A DNA stretch of 64,000 nucleotides, from contig NZ_JAUETR010000001.1 in the NCBI RefSeq assembly GCF_032484785.1, positions 3,971,501 to 4,035,500 of the forward strand. The letters run 5' to 3'. The DNA is from Bradyrhizobium sp. SZCCHNS1050. GTDB taxonomy: Bacteria > Pseudomonadota > Alphaproteobacteria > Rhizobiales > Xanthobacteraceae. The position numbers were made by a program, and so were the translations under genes. The notes beneath the pieces were generated by a model. The model was given only the letters and a program-made list of their open reading frames with translations, did no database searches and was not told where the DNA came from. This document shows positions 35,716 through 43,765 of this stretch, piece by piece. Position 1 is the first letter of the stretch. The number at the start of each line of letters is the position of its first letter.

Positions 35716-35730
35716 TTAAGCGCTGCTTAA
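35716..35730 (+). promoter_or_regulatory. CtrA-type box upstream of outer-membrane protein gene
   Basis: TTAA-GCGCTGC-TTAA matches the full alphaproteobacterial CtrA consensus TTAA-N7-TTAA exactly. It lies 80 bases before the start codon of the first barrel gene. The spacer is also partly palindromic. Confidence 0.55.
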
Positions 35731-35809
35731 GCATTTGGCGTGATAGTGTGGCATCAGCGTGATGTGGAAGCAATTCTCCGATTGCTTCACCGGCCAAAGG
35801 GACGAAAAA

Positions 35810-36652
35810 ATGCGTAGCGTTAAGTTTCTGATCGCCGCCGGAGCGGCCACTCTGTTTTCCACTTCGATCTTCGCTGCCGACATGCCCATCATGCCCCCTC
35901 CGGTCTACGCGCCGCCGCCGGCGGCCGATTTCGGTGGCTGGTATCTGCGCGGCGACATCGGTTTCAGCAATCAGAAGGTCAAGGACGTCCATTACTCGCG
36001 CGAATCCGCCTATACGCCGATGACGTCGTTCAACCAGACCTCGGCGTTCGATACCGCGGGCATCTACGGCGTCGGCGTCGGCTATCGCTTCAACAGCTGG
36101 TTCCGCGCCGACGTCACCGGCCAGTATCGCGGCAATGCGAACTTCAAGGCCACCGACCGCTTCAATGCAACGGCGGGCGGCGTGCCCTACAGCGGCATCG
36201 ACAATTACAGCGGCAGCAAGTCCGAATGGCTGGTGCTCGCCAACGCCTATGTCGATCTCGGCACCTGGTGGTGCGTGACGCCGTTCATCGGCGCGGGTGT
36301 CGGTGGTGCGCGGGTGACGATTTCGAATTTCACCGACACGGGCATCAACAACCTGCCGTTCACGACCACGAGCTTCGCGACGGCGCCGACCTCCTCGAAA
36401 TGGAATTTCGCATGGGCGGCCCATGCCGGTCTGGCTTACAACGTCAATCCGAACCTGGTGCTGGAGCTGGCCTACAGCTACGTCGATCTCGGTCACGGGC
36501 AGACCGGTGTTCTGTCCGACTACGTCGGCAACACCACCGGCAACGTCTTCAAGTTCAAGGACATCACCTCGCACGACCTGAAGCTCGGCGTGCGCTGGAA
36601 TTTCGACAATCCTCCGCCGCCGCCGATGCCGGCGCTGATCCGCAAGGGCTGA
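35810..36652 (+). CDS. Outer-membrane beta-barrel protein (Omp25/31-like), copy 1
   Basis: Predicted 280 residues from ATG 35810. A signal peptide ends AADMP at about residue 24; the mature start is proline-rich (MPPPVYAPPPA). The body alternates strands and loops: FGGWYLRGDIGFSNQKV, YGVGVGYRFNSWFRADVTGQYRG, WWCVTPFIGAGVGGARV, AAHAGLAYNVNPNLVLELAYSYVDLG, DLKLGVRWNF. After the last strand there is an unusual extension, DNPPPPPMPALIRKG. This is the OmpW/Omp25 type of 8-strand barrel, used by Rhizobiales for envelope stability and small-solute passage. The CtrA-type box lies upstream and a hairpin terminator follows. Confidence 0.87.
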   Translation: MRSVKFLIAAGAATLFSTSIFAADMPIMPPPVYAPPPAADFGGWYLRGDIGFSNQKVKDVHYSRESAYTPMTSFNQTSAFDTAGIYGVGVGYRFNSWFRADVTGQYRGNANFKATDRFNATAGGVPYSGIDNYSGSKSEWLVLANAYVDLGTWWCVTPFIGAGVGGARVTISNFTDTGINNLPFTTTSFATAPTSSKWNFAWAAHAGLAYNVNPNLVLELAYSYVDLGHGQTGVLSDYVGNTTGNVFKFKDITSHDLKLGVRWNFDNPPPPPMPALIRKG

Positions 36653-36684
36653 ATCGAGCGCTCGCCCTCACTGCAAATCGAACG

Positions 36685-36709
36685 AACGGCGCGGGCCTCC
36701 CGCGCCGTT
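36685..36709 (+). terminator. Hairpin terminator after first barrel gene
   Basis: AACGGCGCGGG (36685-36695) pairs perfectly with CCCGCGCCGTT (36699-36709) with a three-base loop; the following T-run is weak (TTCGCGTTT). Confidence 0.75.
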
Positions 36710-36840
36710 TCGCGTTTCTGATCGGGCGAAGCGCGCGCTCTCGCTGAAAGAATTTCCGTGCAGAGCGCTGCGACAACGAATGATTAAGGTTAACGCGCGA
36801 TGATCGGAACAGAGAGTCAAGTGCTGATTGGAGCGTTGCG

Positions 36841-37668
36841 ATGCGTAGCCTGGTGGTGGCGGTTTCGGTGTGCGGCATGGTCTCCGCGGCCCAGGCCGCG
36901 GACTTGTCCGACCTTCCGATCCTGCGCGGCGGCCTGACCGAGGGCCTGAACAATTCGCGGGTCATCTGGGACGGTTACTATGTGGGCGTCCAGGGCGGCT
37001 ACGGCTCGTCCGATGAGAATTTCAACGGCTCGACCAAGAACATGACGGCGGCGGTGTTGGCCAACACGCTGATCGAGAGCCAGATGCAGGTATCGTCCTG
37101 GAACCCGAATCTCGGCAAGCAATCCTCGCGCGCATCGGGCTTCGGCGCCTTCGTCGGCTACAACAGTCAGTGGGACGACGTCGTGCTCGGCGTCGAGGCG
37201 AGCTATCTGCACGGCAAATACGGCGGCATGGCCTCTTCGAGCCGCACGCTCGTCAGCACGGCTGCACTGACCGACGGCAACTTCCACGCCGTGACGTCGA
37301 CGCAGTCCTCGCAGATCTCGATCACCGACATGGCGACGATCCGCGGTCGTGCCGGCTATGCGATGGGTTGCTTCCTGCCCTACGCATTTTTCGGCCTTGC
37401 ACTCGGCAACGCAGATATCGGCCAGTCCGTGACGGTTCAGGACCGGGTCAGCACGACATTTCTCGGCACCTACACGCCGCTTGCGCCGCTCAGCGCCAAC
37501 AACCTTCAGCACAATCACCTGATCTACGGCTACAGCGCCGGTCTCGGCGTCGACGTCAATCTGGTCGGCGGCCTGTTTGCGCGGGCCGAATACGAATACG
37601 TCCGCTTCACCTCGACGGTCGACACCAGCATCAATACGGTGCGCGCGGGCCTCGGCTACAAGTTCTGA
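36841..37668 (+). CDS. Outer-membrane beta-barrel protein (Omp25/31-like), copy 2
   Basis: Predicted 275 residues. The signal peptide is MRSLVVAVSVCGMVSAAQAA, then a mature start DLSDLPILRGG. Barrel strands include WDGYYVGVQGGYGSSDENF, GFGAFVGYNSQWDDVVLGVEASYLHG, MATIRGRAGYAMGCFLPYAFFGLALGN, GYSAGLGVDVNLVGGLFARAEYEYVRF, ending TVRAGLGYKF with the C-terminal aromatic that directs BAM insertion. It shares its layout with, but little sequence identity to, the preceding barrel gene 188 bases upstream. Its own promoter zone has GATTAAGGTTAAC. Function is likely structural or a porin. Confidence 0.88.
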   Translation: MRSLVVAVSVCGMVSAAQAADLSDLPILRGGLTEGLNNSRVIWDGYYVGVQGGYGSSDENFNGSTKNMTAAVLANTLIESQMQVSSWNPNLGKQSSRASGFGAFVGYNSQWDDVVLGVEASYLHGKYGGMASSSRTLVSTAALTDGNFHAVTSTQSSQISITDMATIRGRAGYAMGCFLPYAFFGLALGNADIGQSVTVQDRVSTTFLGTYTPLAPLSANNLQHNHLIYGYSAGLGVDVNLVGGLFARAEYEYVRFTSTVDTSINTVRAGLGYKF

Positions 37669-37696
37669 GCTGATTGCAAGCCTGTCCTGTATGCCG

Positions 37697-38152
37697 ATGT
37701 CCGTCAGCATCCGTCCTGCGCAGCGCGACGACGTCGCTGCCATTGTCGCCATGCTCGCCGACGATCATCTCGGCCGGGCGCGCGAGCGCCTCGAGCAGCC
37801 GTTGCCGCAGTCCTACTACGACGCGTTCGAGACGATCGCGCGGGATGGGAACATCACCCTGATCGTTGCCGAGGAGGCGGGCCGGGTGGTCGGCTGCCTG
37901 CAACTCTGCATCCTGCCCGGGCTCAGCTCGCAAGGCGCGTCGCGCGCGCTGGTCGAGGATGTTCGGGTCGCCACCGACCGCCGCAGCCGCGGCATCGGCG
38001 AGCAGCTGCTGCAATGGGCGATCGCCGAGGCGCGCAAGCAGCGCTGCAATCTGGTCGAGCTGATGACGCATCAAAGCCGCACCGACGCGCAACGCTTCTA
38101 CGGGCGGCTCGGCTTCGCCAAGAGCCATTTCGGCATGGTGATGCGGTTCTGA
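37697..38152 (+). CDS. GNAT family N-acetyltransferase
   Basis: Predicted 151 residues (MSVSIRPAQRDDVAAIVAML). Motif A is VEDVRVATDRRSRGIGEQLLQWAIAEARKQRC, where the R-x-x-G-I-G turn binds acetyl-CoA, and motif B is HQSRTDAQRFYGRLGFAKSHFGM. The substrate amine is unknown. ATG 37691 (two codons earlier) is an equal alternative. The stop codon abuts the stop of the converging amidohydrolase gene with no base between. Confidence 0.9.
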   Translation: MSVSIRPAQRDDVAAIVAMLADDHLGRARERLEQPLPQSYYDAFETIARDGNITLIVAEEAGRVVGCLQLCILPGLSSQGASRALVEDVRVATDRRSRGIGEQLLQWAIAEARKQRCNLVELMTHQSRTDAQRFYGRLGFAKSHFGMVMRF

Positions 38153-39004
38153 TCAGCGCGGCAGGCGGTAGGCCGCGACGGCGTTCGGGCCGAACGCCTT
38201 GTCGCGGATGTCCGAGCCGAGCTGTGTCAGGCAGCGCTCGAGCGCCTGCTTGATTTCACGGTAGCTGCCGGCGAGCAGGCAGACCGGCCAGTCCGAGCCG
38301 AAGATCAGCCTGTCGGCGCCGAAGCAGCGCGCCACATGTGTCACGTACGGCTGCAGCCGCTCCGCGTCCCAGTCGGTCCAGACGGCTTCCGTGGCGAGCC
38401 CCGACACCTTGCACCAGACATTGCTGCAAGCCGCGAGCTCGGCGATGCGATCGGCCCAGTCCTGATCGAAGCCGGTTGCGATCGGCGGCTTGGCGGCGTG
38501 GTCCAGCACGAAGCGCGCTCTTGGAAAGGCGCGCACCGTCGCAATCGCCGCTGGCAGCTCTCGCGTGCGCACCAGCAGATCGTACGTCAGGTCGTGCGCG
38601 AACACGCTGTCGAGGCCGCGCCTGACGTCGCCGCGAAAGATCCACGCCGGATCGGCCTCGTCATGGACCTGGTGGCGGATGCCGACCAGCCTGTCGCCGC
38701 CGGGCAGGCCGCGCAGCCGGTCGATCGTCGACCCTACCGACGGATCGCTCAGGTCGACCCAGCCGACGACCCCGCCGACGAATGGCGTCGCATGGGCGAT
38801 GCGCAGGAATTCCTCGGTCTCGTCGAGCGACGAGCGGGTCTGCACCAGGATGCTGGCGTCGAGAGCGTTCTCGGCCAGCAGCGGGGCGAGGTCGGCGGGA
38901 CCGAACGGACGGCGGATCGGCGCCAGCGCGTCGCCGGCCATCCACGGATAGTCGGCGCGACCGGGATCCCAGAAGTGCTGATGCGCATCGATGACACGGC
39001 TCAT
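38153..39004 (-). CDS. Amidohydrolase-family lactonase (L-fuconolactonase-like)
   Basis: Predicted 283 residues, a TIM-barrel metal hydrolase. Motifs are VIDAHQHFWDP (H-x-H), GIRHQVHDEAD, FVLDHAAKPP and IFGSDWPVC, the layout of the amidohydrolase_2 group that includes L-fuconolactonase and 4-sulfomuconolactone hydrolase. The expected reaction is opening of a sugar lactone. Its ATG overlaps by four bases (ATGA) the stop of the aldo-keto reductase gene, so the two are translated together, which supports a sugar-oxidation pathway: dehydrogenase makes the lactone, this enzyme opens it. The identity of the sugar (fucose, arabinose or galactose) is an inference. Confidence 0.85.
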   Translation of the reverse strand: MSRVIDAHQHFWDPGRADYPWMAGDALAPIRRPFGPADLAPLLAENALDASILVQTRSSLDETEEFLRIAHATPFVGGVVGWVDLSDPSVGSTIDRLRGLPGGDRLVGIRHQVHDEADPAWIFRGDVRRGLDSVFAHDLTYDLLVRTRELPAAIATVRAFPRARFVLDHAAKPPIATGFDQDWADRIAELAACSNVWCKVSGLATEAVWTDWDAERLQPYVTHVARCFGADRLIFGSDWPVCLLAGSYREIKQALERCLTQLGSDIRDKAFGPNAVAAYRLPR

Positions 39005-39987
39005 GGCGCGTCTCCCGGCAGCGGCGCCCGGGCATCGACGAGATTGCTGGCACGCAGGTCGCGCCAGAAGGCGGGCGGGATCGGAGCTTGCGCCATCGCG
39101 ATGTTATCGGCCGCCTCCTGCGCATTGCGGGCGCCCTGCAGGCCGACGGTCACGGCGGGATGGGCCAGGCAGAACTGGATCGCGGCAGCCTTGAGCTCGG
39201 TGCCGTGCTGTCTGCACAGCGCATCGAGCTGGCGCGCCCGCGCCACCAGCGCGGCATCGGCATCTTCGTAGTTGAACTTCGCCGGCCCGTGAGGGTTGGC
39301 GAGAATGCCGCTGTTGTAGATGCCGCCGAGAATGATGGCGATGTTGTTCTCGCGGCAGATCGGAAAGAGCGTCGTCAGCGCGCCCTGGTCGAGCAGCGTG
39401 TAACGGCCCGCCAGGAGAAAGCAGTCGACCGGAACGGCCTGCGCAAAGCGCGTCAGCATCTCCGACTGGTTCATGCCGGCGCCGATCGCCCGGATGCTGC
39501 CGTCGTCGCGCAGCCGCTGCAGCGCGCGAAAGGCGCCGGCCACGGCCTCGTCATAGTGATCGTCGGGATCGTGCACGAGCAGGATGTCGATGCGATCGAG
39601 GCCGAGCCGGACCAGGCTCTCCTCGACCGAACGCATCACGCCGTCATAGGAGTAATCGAACCGCGGCCGCAGCGGCGGCGTGCCCTTGTAGTGCGGATCG
39701 TCGCCCGAGGCGGTCGGGTCCGGCCGCAGCAGCCGGCCGACCTTGGTCGAGATCACATAGCTGTCGCGCGGCTGCCGGCGCAGAAATGCACCGAGCCTCT
39801 GCTCGGCGAGGCCGAAGCCGTAGAGCGGCGCGGTGTCGTAGAAGCGCACGCCGCGCGCCCACGCCGCGGCGATCGTGGCTTCGGCATCGCCGTCGCTGAC
39901 CGGTTCGAAAAGACCGCCGAGCGGCGCCGTCCCGAGACCGAGTCGGGTGATGTCGAGCGGGCTCCTCCCGAGACGGACGCGTTCCAT
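39001..39987 (-). CDS. Aldo/keto reductase (L-fucose/D-threo-aldose dehydrogenase type)
   Basis: Predicted 328 residues. The catalytic tetrad is in place: D-x-x-x-x-Y in FYDTAPLYGFG, K in VISTKVGRLL, H in ILLVHDPDDH. Insertions after TKVGR (LLRPDPTASGDDPHYKGTPPLR) and LLAGRYTLLDQGALTTLFP are typical of the bacterial D-threo-aldose 1-dehydrogenase group, which oxidises L-fucose, L-galactose or D-arabinose with NAD(P). It is the upstream gene of a two-gene unit with the lactonase. No transporter or regulator for the sugar is adjacent. Confidence 0.87.
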   Translation of the reverse strand: MERVRLGRSPLDITRLGLGTAPLGGLFEPVSDGDAEATIAAAWARGVRFYDTAPLYGFGLAEQRLGAFLRRQPRDSYVISTKVGRLLRPDPTASGDDPHYKGTPPLRPRFDYSYDGVMRSVEESLVRLGLDRIDILLVHDPDDHYDEAVAGAFRALQRLRDDGSIRAIGAGMNQSEMLTRFAQAVPVDCFLLAGRYTLLDQGALTTLFPICRENNIAIILGGIYNSGILANPHGPAKFNYEDADAALVARARQLDALCRQHGTELKAAAIQFCLAHPAVTVGLQGARNAQEAADNIAMAQAPIPPAFWRDLRASNLVDARAPLPGDAP

Positions 39988-40093
39988 TCTTCTATCCTTG
40001 TTGTTCGGCGCGTGCAGATCGCGTCATTGTGCATGGATGCGTTCGACGAAACAATGACGTCGCATGGTGCAGTACAACGAGGAGGAGGGGACG

Positions 40094-40384
40094 ATGTCGG
40101 CGATCAATCCACTGACGGCCTTCGGTGTCGTGCTGGCGACGGCAGCCACCGACGCGGTCTACGTCATGTTCACGTCGGCGGTCGTTGCCAAGCGACGGCT
40201 GTCAGCGGCGACCTGGAGCTCGATCTGGTACATGCTGTCGTCATTCGCGGTGATCAGCTACACGGAGAACTGGATCTACGTCGCATTCGCGGCGGTCGGC
40301 TCCTGGATCGGCGCCTACGGCTCGATGACCTTCCTGCATCGTCCGCCGGCCGGTCAGGCACCGGTCGGCGCCGCGCCGGAATGA
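40094..40384 (+). CDS. Small integral membrane protein
   Basis: Predicted 96 residues from ATG 40094 after a GAGGAGGAGGGG Shine-Dalgarno. Two or three hydrophobic spans are seen (AFGVVLATAATDAVYVMFTSAVV, TWSSIWYMLSSFAVISY and WIYVAFAAVGSWIGAYGSMTFL). The C-terminal tail is proline-rich. The strong ribosome-binding site and clean hydrophobic pattern support it. No recognised function. A start ten codons earlier is weaker. Confidence 0.72.
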   Translation: MSAINPLTAFGVVLATAATDAVYVMFTSAVVAKRRLSAATWSSIWYMLSSFAVISYTENWIYVAFAAVGSWIGAYGSMTFLHRPPAGQAPVGAAPE

Positions 40385-40460
40385 ATTGCATTCGCTTGCA
40401 TGCCAGCACGACCGCGTGAACGCAGACAGGCGGCGCGCGAAGTTCCTTGACGCGGAACGA

Positions 40461-40529
40461 CCCTTCCCGTATTCACGCCAGCGGGACACCTCCCCCCAAC
40501 GGGAGGCTTACTATCTGGAAGGATAGACG
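40461..40529 (+). ncRNA. serC leader RNA (alphaproteobacterial serC motif)
   Basis: Immediately upstream of serC there are three consecutive small stems: TCCCG/CGGGA (40465-40469 with 40482-40486), CCTCCC/GGGAGG (40489-40494 with 40501-40506), and CTATC/GATAG (40511-40515 with 40522-40526), the last sequestering the GGAAGGA ribosome-binding site. This matches the serC motif described upstream of serC in Alphaproteobacteria, as I recall it. Its proposed role is cis-control of serC translation; the ligand is not known to me. Confidence 0.72.
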
Positions 40530-41702
40530 ATGACTGCAGCGAAACCATCGCAGCGGCCTGCCGTGCCGCACTTCTCCTCCGGCCCCTGCGCCAAGCGCCC
40601 CGGATGGACCTCCGAAAACCTCAAAGACGCTCCCCTCGGCCGCTCGCATCGCGCGAAGATTGGCAAGGCGAAGCTCAAGCAGGCCATCGAGCTGACGCGC
40701 GACGTCCTCGAAGTGCCCGCCGACTACAAGATCGGCATCGTGCCCGCGTCCGACACCGGCGCGGTCGAGATGGCGCTGTGGTCGCTGCTCGGTGCGCGGC
40801 CTGTCACCACGATCGCCTGGGAATCCTTCGGTGAGGGCTGGGTCAGCGACATCGTCAAGGAGCTCAAGCTCAAGGATGTCACCAAGCTGCACGCCGGCTA
40901 TGGCGAGATCCCGGATCTGTCCAAGGTCGATCCGGCCAGTGACGTCGTCTTCACCTGGAACGGCACCACGTCAGGCGTGCGCGTGCCGAATGCCGACTGG
41001 ATCAGCGCGAGCCGGGAAGGCCTGACGATCTGCGACGCCACCTCGGCCGCATTCGCGCAAGCCCTCGATTGGCCGAAGCTCGACGTCGTCACGTTCTCCT
41101 GGCAGAAGGCGCTCGGCGGCGAGGCCGCGCATGGCATGCTCATCCTCTCGCCGCGCGCGGTGGCGCGTCTCGAGACCTACAAGCCAGCCTGGCCGCTGCC
41201 GAAGATCTTCCGCCTCACCAAGGGCGGCAAGCTCAACGCCGGCATTTTCGAGGGCGAGACCATCAACACGCCCTCGATGCTGTGCGTCGAGGACTATCTG
41301 GACGCGCTGAACTGGGGCAAGTCGATCGGCGGCCTCAGGGCGCTGATCGCCCGCGCCGACGCCAACACCAAGGTCCTCGCCGACTGGAAGGCGCGGACGC
41401 CGTGGATCGACTTTCTCGCCCAGGATCCCGCCATCCGCTCCAACACCTCGGTGTGCCTCAAGGTCGTCGATCCCGCGATCACATCGCTTTCGGCCGATGC
41501 CCAGGCGGAGTTCGCCAAGAAGCTGGTGTCGCTGGTCGAGAAGGAGAACGCCGGCTTCGACTTCGCGCACTATCGTGATGCACCGGCGGGGCTGCGCATC
41601 TGGTGCGGCGCGACGGTGGAAGCCAACGACGTCGCGCTGCTGACGCAGTGGATCGACTGGGCGTTCGCCGAAGCCAAGGCCGCGCTGCCGAAGGCGGCGT
41701 GA
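40530..41702 (+). CDS. serC: Phosphoserine aminotransferase
   Basis: Predicted 390 residues, the length of the alphaproteobacterial type. It makes 3-phosphoserine from 3-phosphohydroxypyruvate in serine synthesis, and the related reaction in pyridoxal-phosphate synthesis. The PLP lysine is K193 in [17 protein letters not shown]; further motifs are [39 protein letters not shown] and [14 protein letters not shown] 40530 is set by the leader's Shine-Dalgarno GGAAGGA. serA follows 276 bases later with two repeats in between, so a joint transcript is possible but interrupted by hairpins. Confidence 0.96.
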   Translation: MTAAKPSQRPAVPHFSSGPCAKRPGWTSENLKDAPLGRSHRAKIGKAKLKQAIELTRDVLEVPADYKIGIVPASDTGAVEMALWSLLGARPVTTIAWESFGEGWVSDIVKELKLKDVTKLHAGYGEIPDLSKVDPASDVVFTWNGTTSGVRVPNADWISASREGLTICDATSAAFAQALDWPKLDVVTFSWQKALGGEAAHGMLILSPRAVARLETYKPAWPLPKIFRLTKGGKLNAGIFEGETINTPSMLCVEDYLDALNWGKSIGGLRALIARADANTKVLADWKARTPWIDFLAQDPAIRSNTSVCLKVVDPAITSLSADAQAEFAKKLVSLVEKENAGFDFAHYRDAPAGLRIWCGATVEANDVALLTQWIDWAFAEAKAALPKAA

Positions 41703-41720
41703 CGCACGCTCTTCGTGCCG

Positions 41721-41800
41721 TCATTGCGAGCGCAGCGAAGCAATCCAGGGCCACGAAGAAAGTCTGGATTGCTTCGTCGCTCCGCTCCTCGCAATGACGA
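41721..41800. repeat. Palindromic REP-like element, copy 2
   Basis: TCATTGCGAGCGCAGCGAAG with CAATCCAG at the left, and CTGGATTG with CTTCGTCGCTCCGCTCCTCG at the right, are inverted. This is a better-preserved copy of the element at 3186-3274. Confidence 0.85.
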
Positions 41801-41811
41801 AATTCAAGACG

Positions 41812-41905
41812 CGTAGGGTGGGCAAAGGCGCGAAGCGCCGTGCCCACCATCAACGTCAACCGACGCGAAAGACCGGTGGGCACGCTGCGCTTGGCCCACC
41901 CTACG
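41812..41905. repeat. Second type of palindromic intergenic repeat
   Basis: CGTAGGGTGGGC at 41812-41823 is perfectly inverted at 41894-41905 (GCCCACCCTACG). Inner parts also pair (GCGCGAAGCGCCGTGCCCACC with GGTGGGCACG). It adjoins the REP-like element before serA. Confidence 0.85.
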
Positions 41906-41978
41906 ATTCGATTGCTTCCACCCATTCCGGCGCCGATGCGCTGTCCCTCTCTCGCGAGAGGCGTGAAGGAACATCGTC

Positions 41979-43568
41979 ATGTCCAAACCCAAAGTTCTCA
42001 TTTCCGACGCACTTTCCCCGGCTGCCGTGCAGATCTTCAAGGATCGCGGCATCGAGGTCGACTTCCAGCCCAATCTCGGCAAGGACAAGGACAAGCTCGC
42101 CGACATCATCGGCGACTATGACGGCCTTGCGATCCGCTCCGCGACCAAGGCCACGGCCAAGATCATCGAGCGTGCCAAGCGGCTCAAGGTGATCGGCCGC
42201 GCCGGCATCGGGGTCGACAATGTCGAAATCCCCGCGGCGACCGCCAAGGGCATCATCGTGATGAATACGCCGTTCGGCAATTCGATCACGACCGCCGAGC
42301 ACGCGATCACGATGATGCTGTCGCTGGCGCGCGAGATTCCGCAGGCGGACGCCTCGACCCAGGCCGGCAAGTGGGAGAAGAACCGCTTCATGGGCGTCGA
42401 GATCACCGGCAAGACGCTGGGCGTGATCGGCTGCGGCAATATCGGCTCGATCGTCTGCGACCGCGCGCAGGGCCTGCGCATGAAGGTGATCGGCTTCGAT
42501 CCGTTCCTCACCGAGGAGCGCGCCCTCGATCTCGGCGTCGAGAAGGTCGAGCTCGAGGAGCTGCTGAAGCGCGCCGACTTCATCACGTTGCATACGCCGC
42601 TCACCGACAAGACCCGCAACATCATCGATGCCGCGGCGATCGCCAAGATGAAGCAGGGCGTGCGCATCATCAATTGCGCGCGCGGCGGCCTGGTCGACGA
42701 GCAGGCGCTGCTCGAGGCCCTCAACAGCAAGCATGTCGCGGGCGCGGCCCTCGACGTGTTCGCCGAGGAGCCGGCGACCAGCAATCCGCTGTTCGGCCAT
42801 GCCAACGTGATCTGCACGCCGCATCTCGGCGCCTCGACCACGGAAGCGCAGGAGAACGTCGCGCTGCAGATCGCCGAGCAGATGTCGGACTACCTGCTCA
42901 CCGGCGCGATCTCGAACGCGATCAACTTCCCGTCGATCACCGCGGAAGAAGCGCCCAAGCTGACGCCGTTCATCGCGCTCGCCGAGAAACTCGGCTCGTT
43001 CGCGGGCCAGCTCACCGAAAGCAGCATCACCAAGATCCAGATCACCTATGAAGGCCACGTCGCCGAGATGAAGACCCGGGCGCTGACCTCGGCGGTGCTG
43101 GCCGGGCTGCTGCGGCCGATGCTGGGCGAGGTCAACGTCGTGTCGGCGCCGGTGATCGCCAAGGAGCGCGGCATGATCGTCGACGAGGTGCTGCGCGCCG
43201 GCGAGAGCGACTATGAGAGCCTGATCACGGTCGCGGTCACCACCGAGCATCAGGAGCGCGCGGTGTCGGGCACGGTCTACGCCGACGGCAAGCCGCGCCT
43301 CGTCGACATCAAGGGGATCCGTGTCGACGCCGAGTTCGGCAAGTCGATGATCTACGTCACCAACGAGGATAAGCCGGGCTTCATCGGCAAGTTCGCAAGC
43401 CTCCTAGGCGACGCGAAGATCAACATCGCGACCTTCCATCTCGGCCGTGTCGCGCCGGGAAGCGACGCGATCGCGCTGGTCGAGGTCGACGGTGCGGTGC
43501 CGGCGGATCTGCTCGCCAAGATCCAGGCATTGCCGCAGGTCAAGCAGGCCAAGGCGCTGGCGTTCTGA
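41979..43568 (+). CDS. serA: D-3-phosphoglycerate dehydrogenase
   Basis: Predicted 529 residues, the long form with an intervening domain. It oxidises 3-phosphoglycerate to 3-phosphohydroxypyruvate with NAD, the first step of serine synthesis. The NAD Rossmann fold is GVIGCGNIGSIVCDRAQG; the substrate arginine is in NCARGGLVDEQALL and the catalytic His in HLGASTTEAQENVA; the ASB/ACT part begins near DYLLTGAISNAINFPS and the ACT core near IYVTNEDKPGFIGKFASLLGD, where serine may bind as feedback inhibitor. ATG 41979 follows GAAGGAACATCGTC. It works directly with serC upstream. Confidence 0.97.
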   Translation: MSKPKVLISDALSPAAVQIFKDRGIEVDFQPNLGKDKDKLADIIGDYDGLAIRSATKATAKIIERAKRLKVIGRAGIGVDNVEIPAATAKGIIVMNTPFGNSITTAEHAITMMLSLAREIPQADASTQAGKWEKNRFMGVEITGKTLGVIGCGNIGSIVCDRAQGLRMKVIGFDPFLTEERALDLGVEKVELEELLKRADFITLHTPLTDKTRNIIDAAAIAKMKQGVRIINCARGGLVDEQALLEALNSKHVAGAALDVFAEEPATSNPLFGHANVICTPHLGASTTEAQENVALQIAEQMSDYLLTGAISNAINFPSITAEEAPKLTPFIALAEKLGSFAGQLTESSITKIQITYEGHVAEMKTRALTSAVLAGLLRPMLGEVNVVSAPVIAKERGMIVDEVLRAGESDYESLITVAVTTEHQERAVSGTVYADGKPRLVDIKGIRVDAEFGKSMIYVTNEDKPGFIGKFASLLGDAKINIATFHLGRVAPGSDAIALVEVDGAVPADLLAKIQALPQVKQAKALAF

Positions 43569-43594
43569 TTGCCTGGCCGTATCGGCCGAGCAAA

Positions 43595-43630
43595 GAAGGC
43601 AACGCGGCGTTCCGGCCGCGCTGCCTTTTT
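43595..43630 (+). terminator. Terminator after serA
   Basis: AAGGCAACGCGGC pairs with GCCGCGCTGCCTT (one unpaired position), followed by TTTTT at about 43626-43630. The stop codon of serA lies about 25 bases upstream. Confidence 0.8.
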
Positions 43631-43765
43631 GCATTCTCGACTGCATTCGAATGATCGCCTTTCCCCGGGGGCTTCAATTGAACCGGGCTATCTCTCGTCG
43701 CGTCTAAAGCCGGGCAAGGGACCGGCTGGTCCGGTCCTGCGGGTGCTGGAAGTGCGGAGGGAGCG

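Larger units (their letters stand above)
35410..35809. other. 400-base intergenic region with terminator and CtrA-type box
   Basis: It contains the glmM terminator (35438-35471), a CTAACGAATTGTTAG inverted repeat (35638-35652), and an AT-rich promoter zone with TTAAGCGCTGCTTAA (35716-35730). No gene is seen. Confidence 0.6.
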
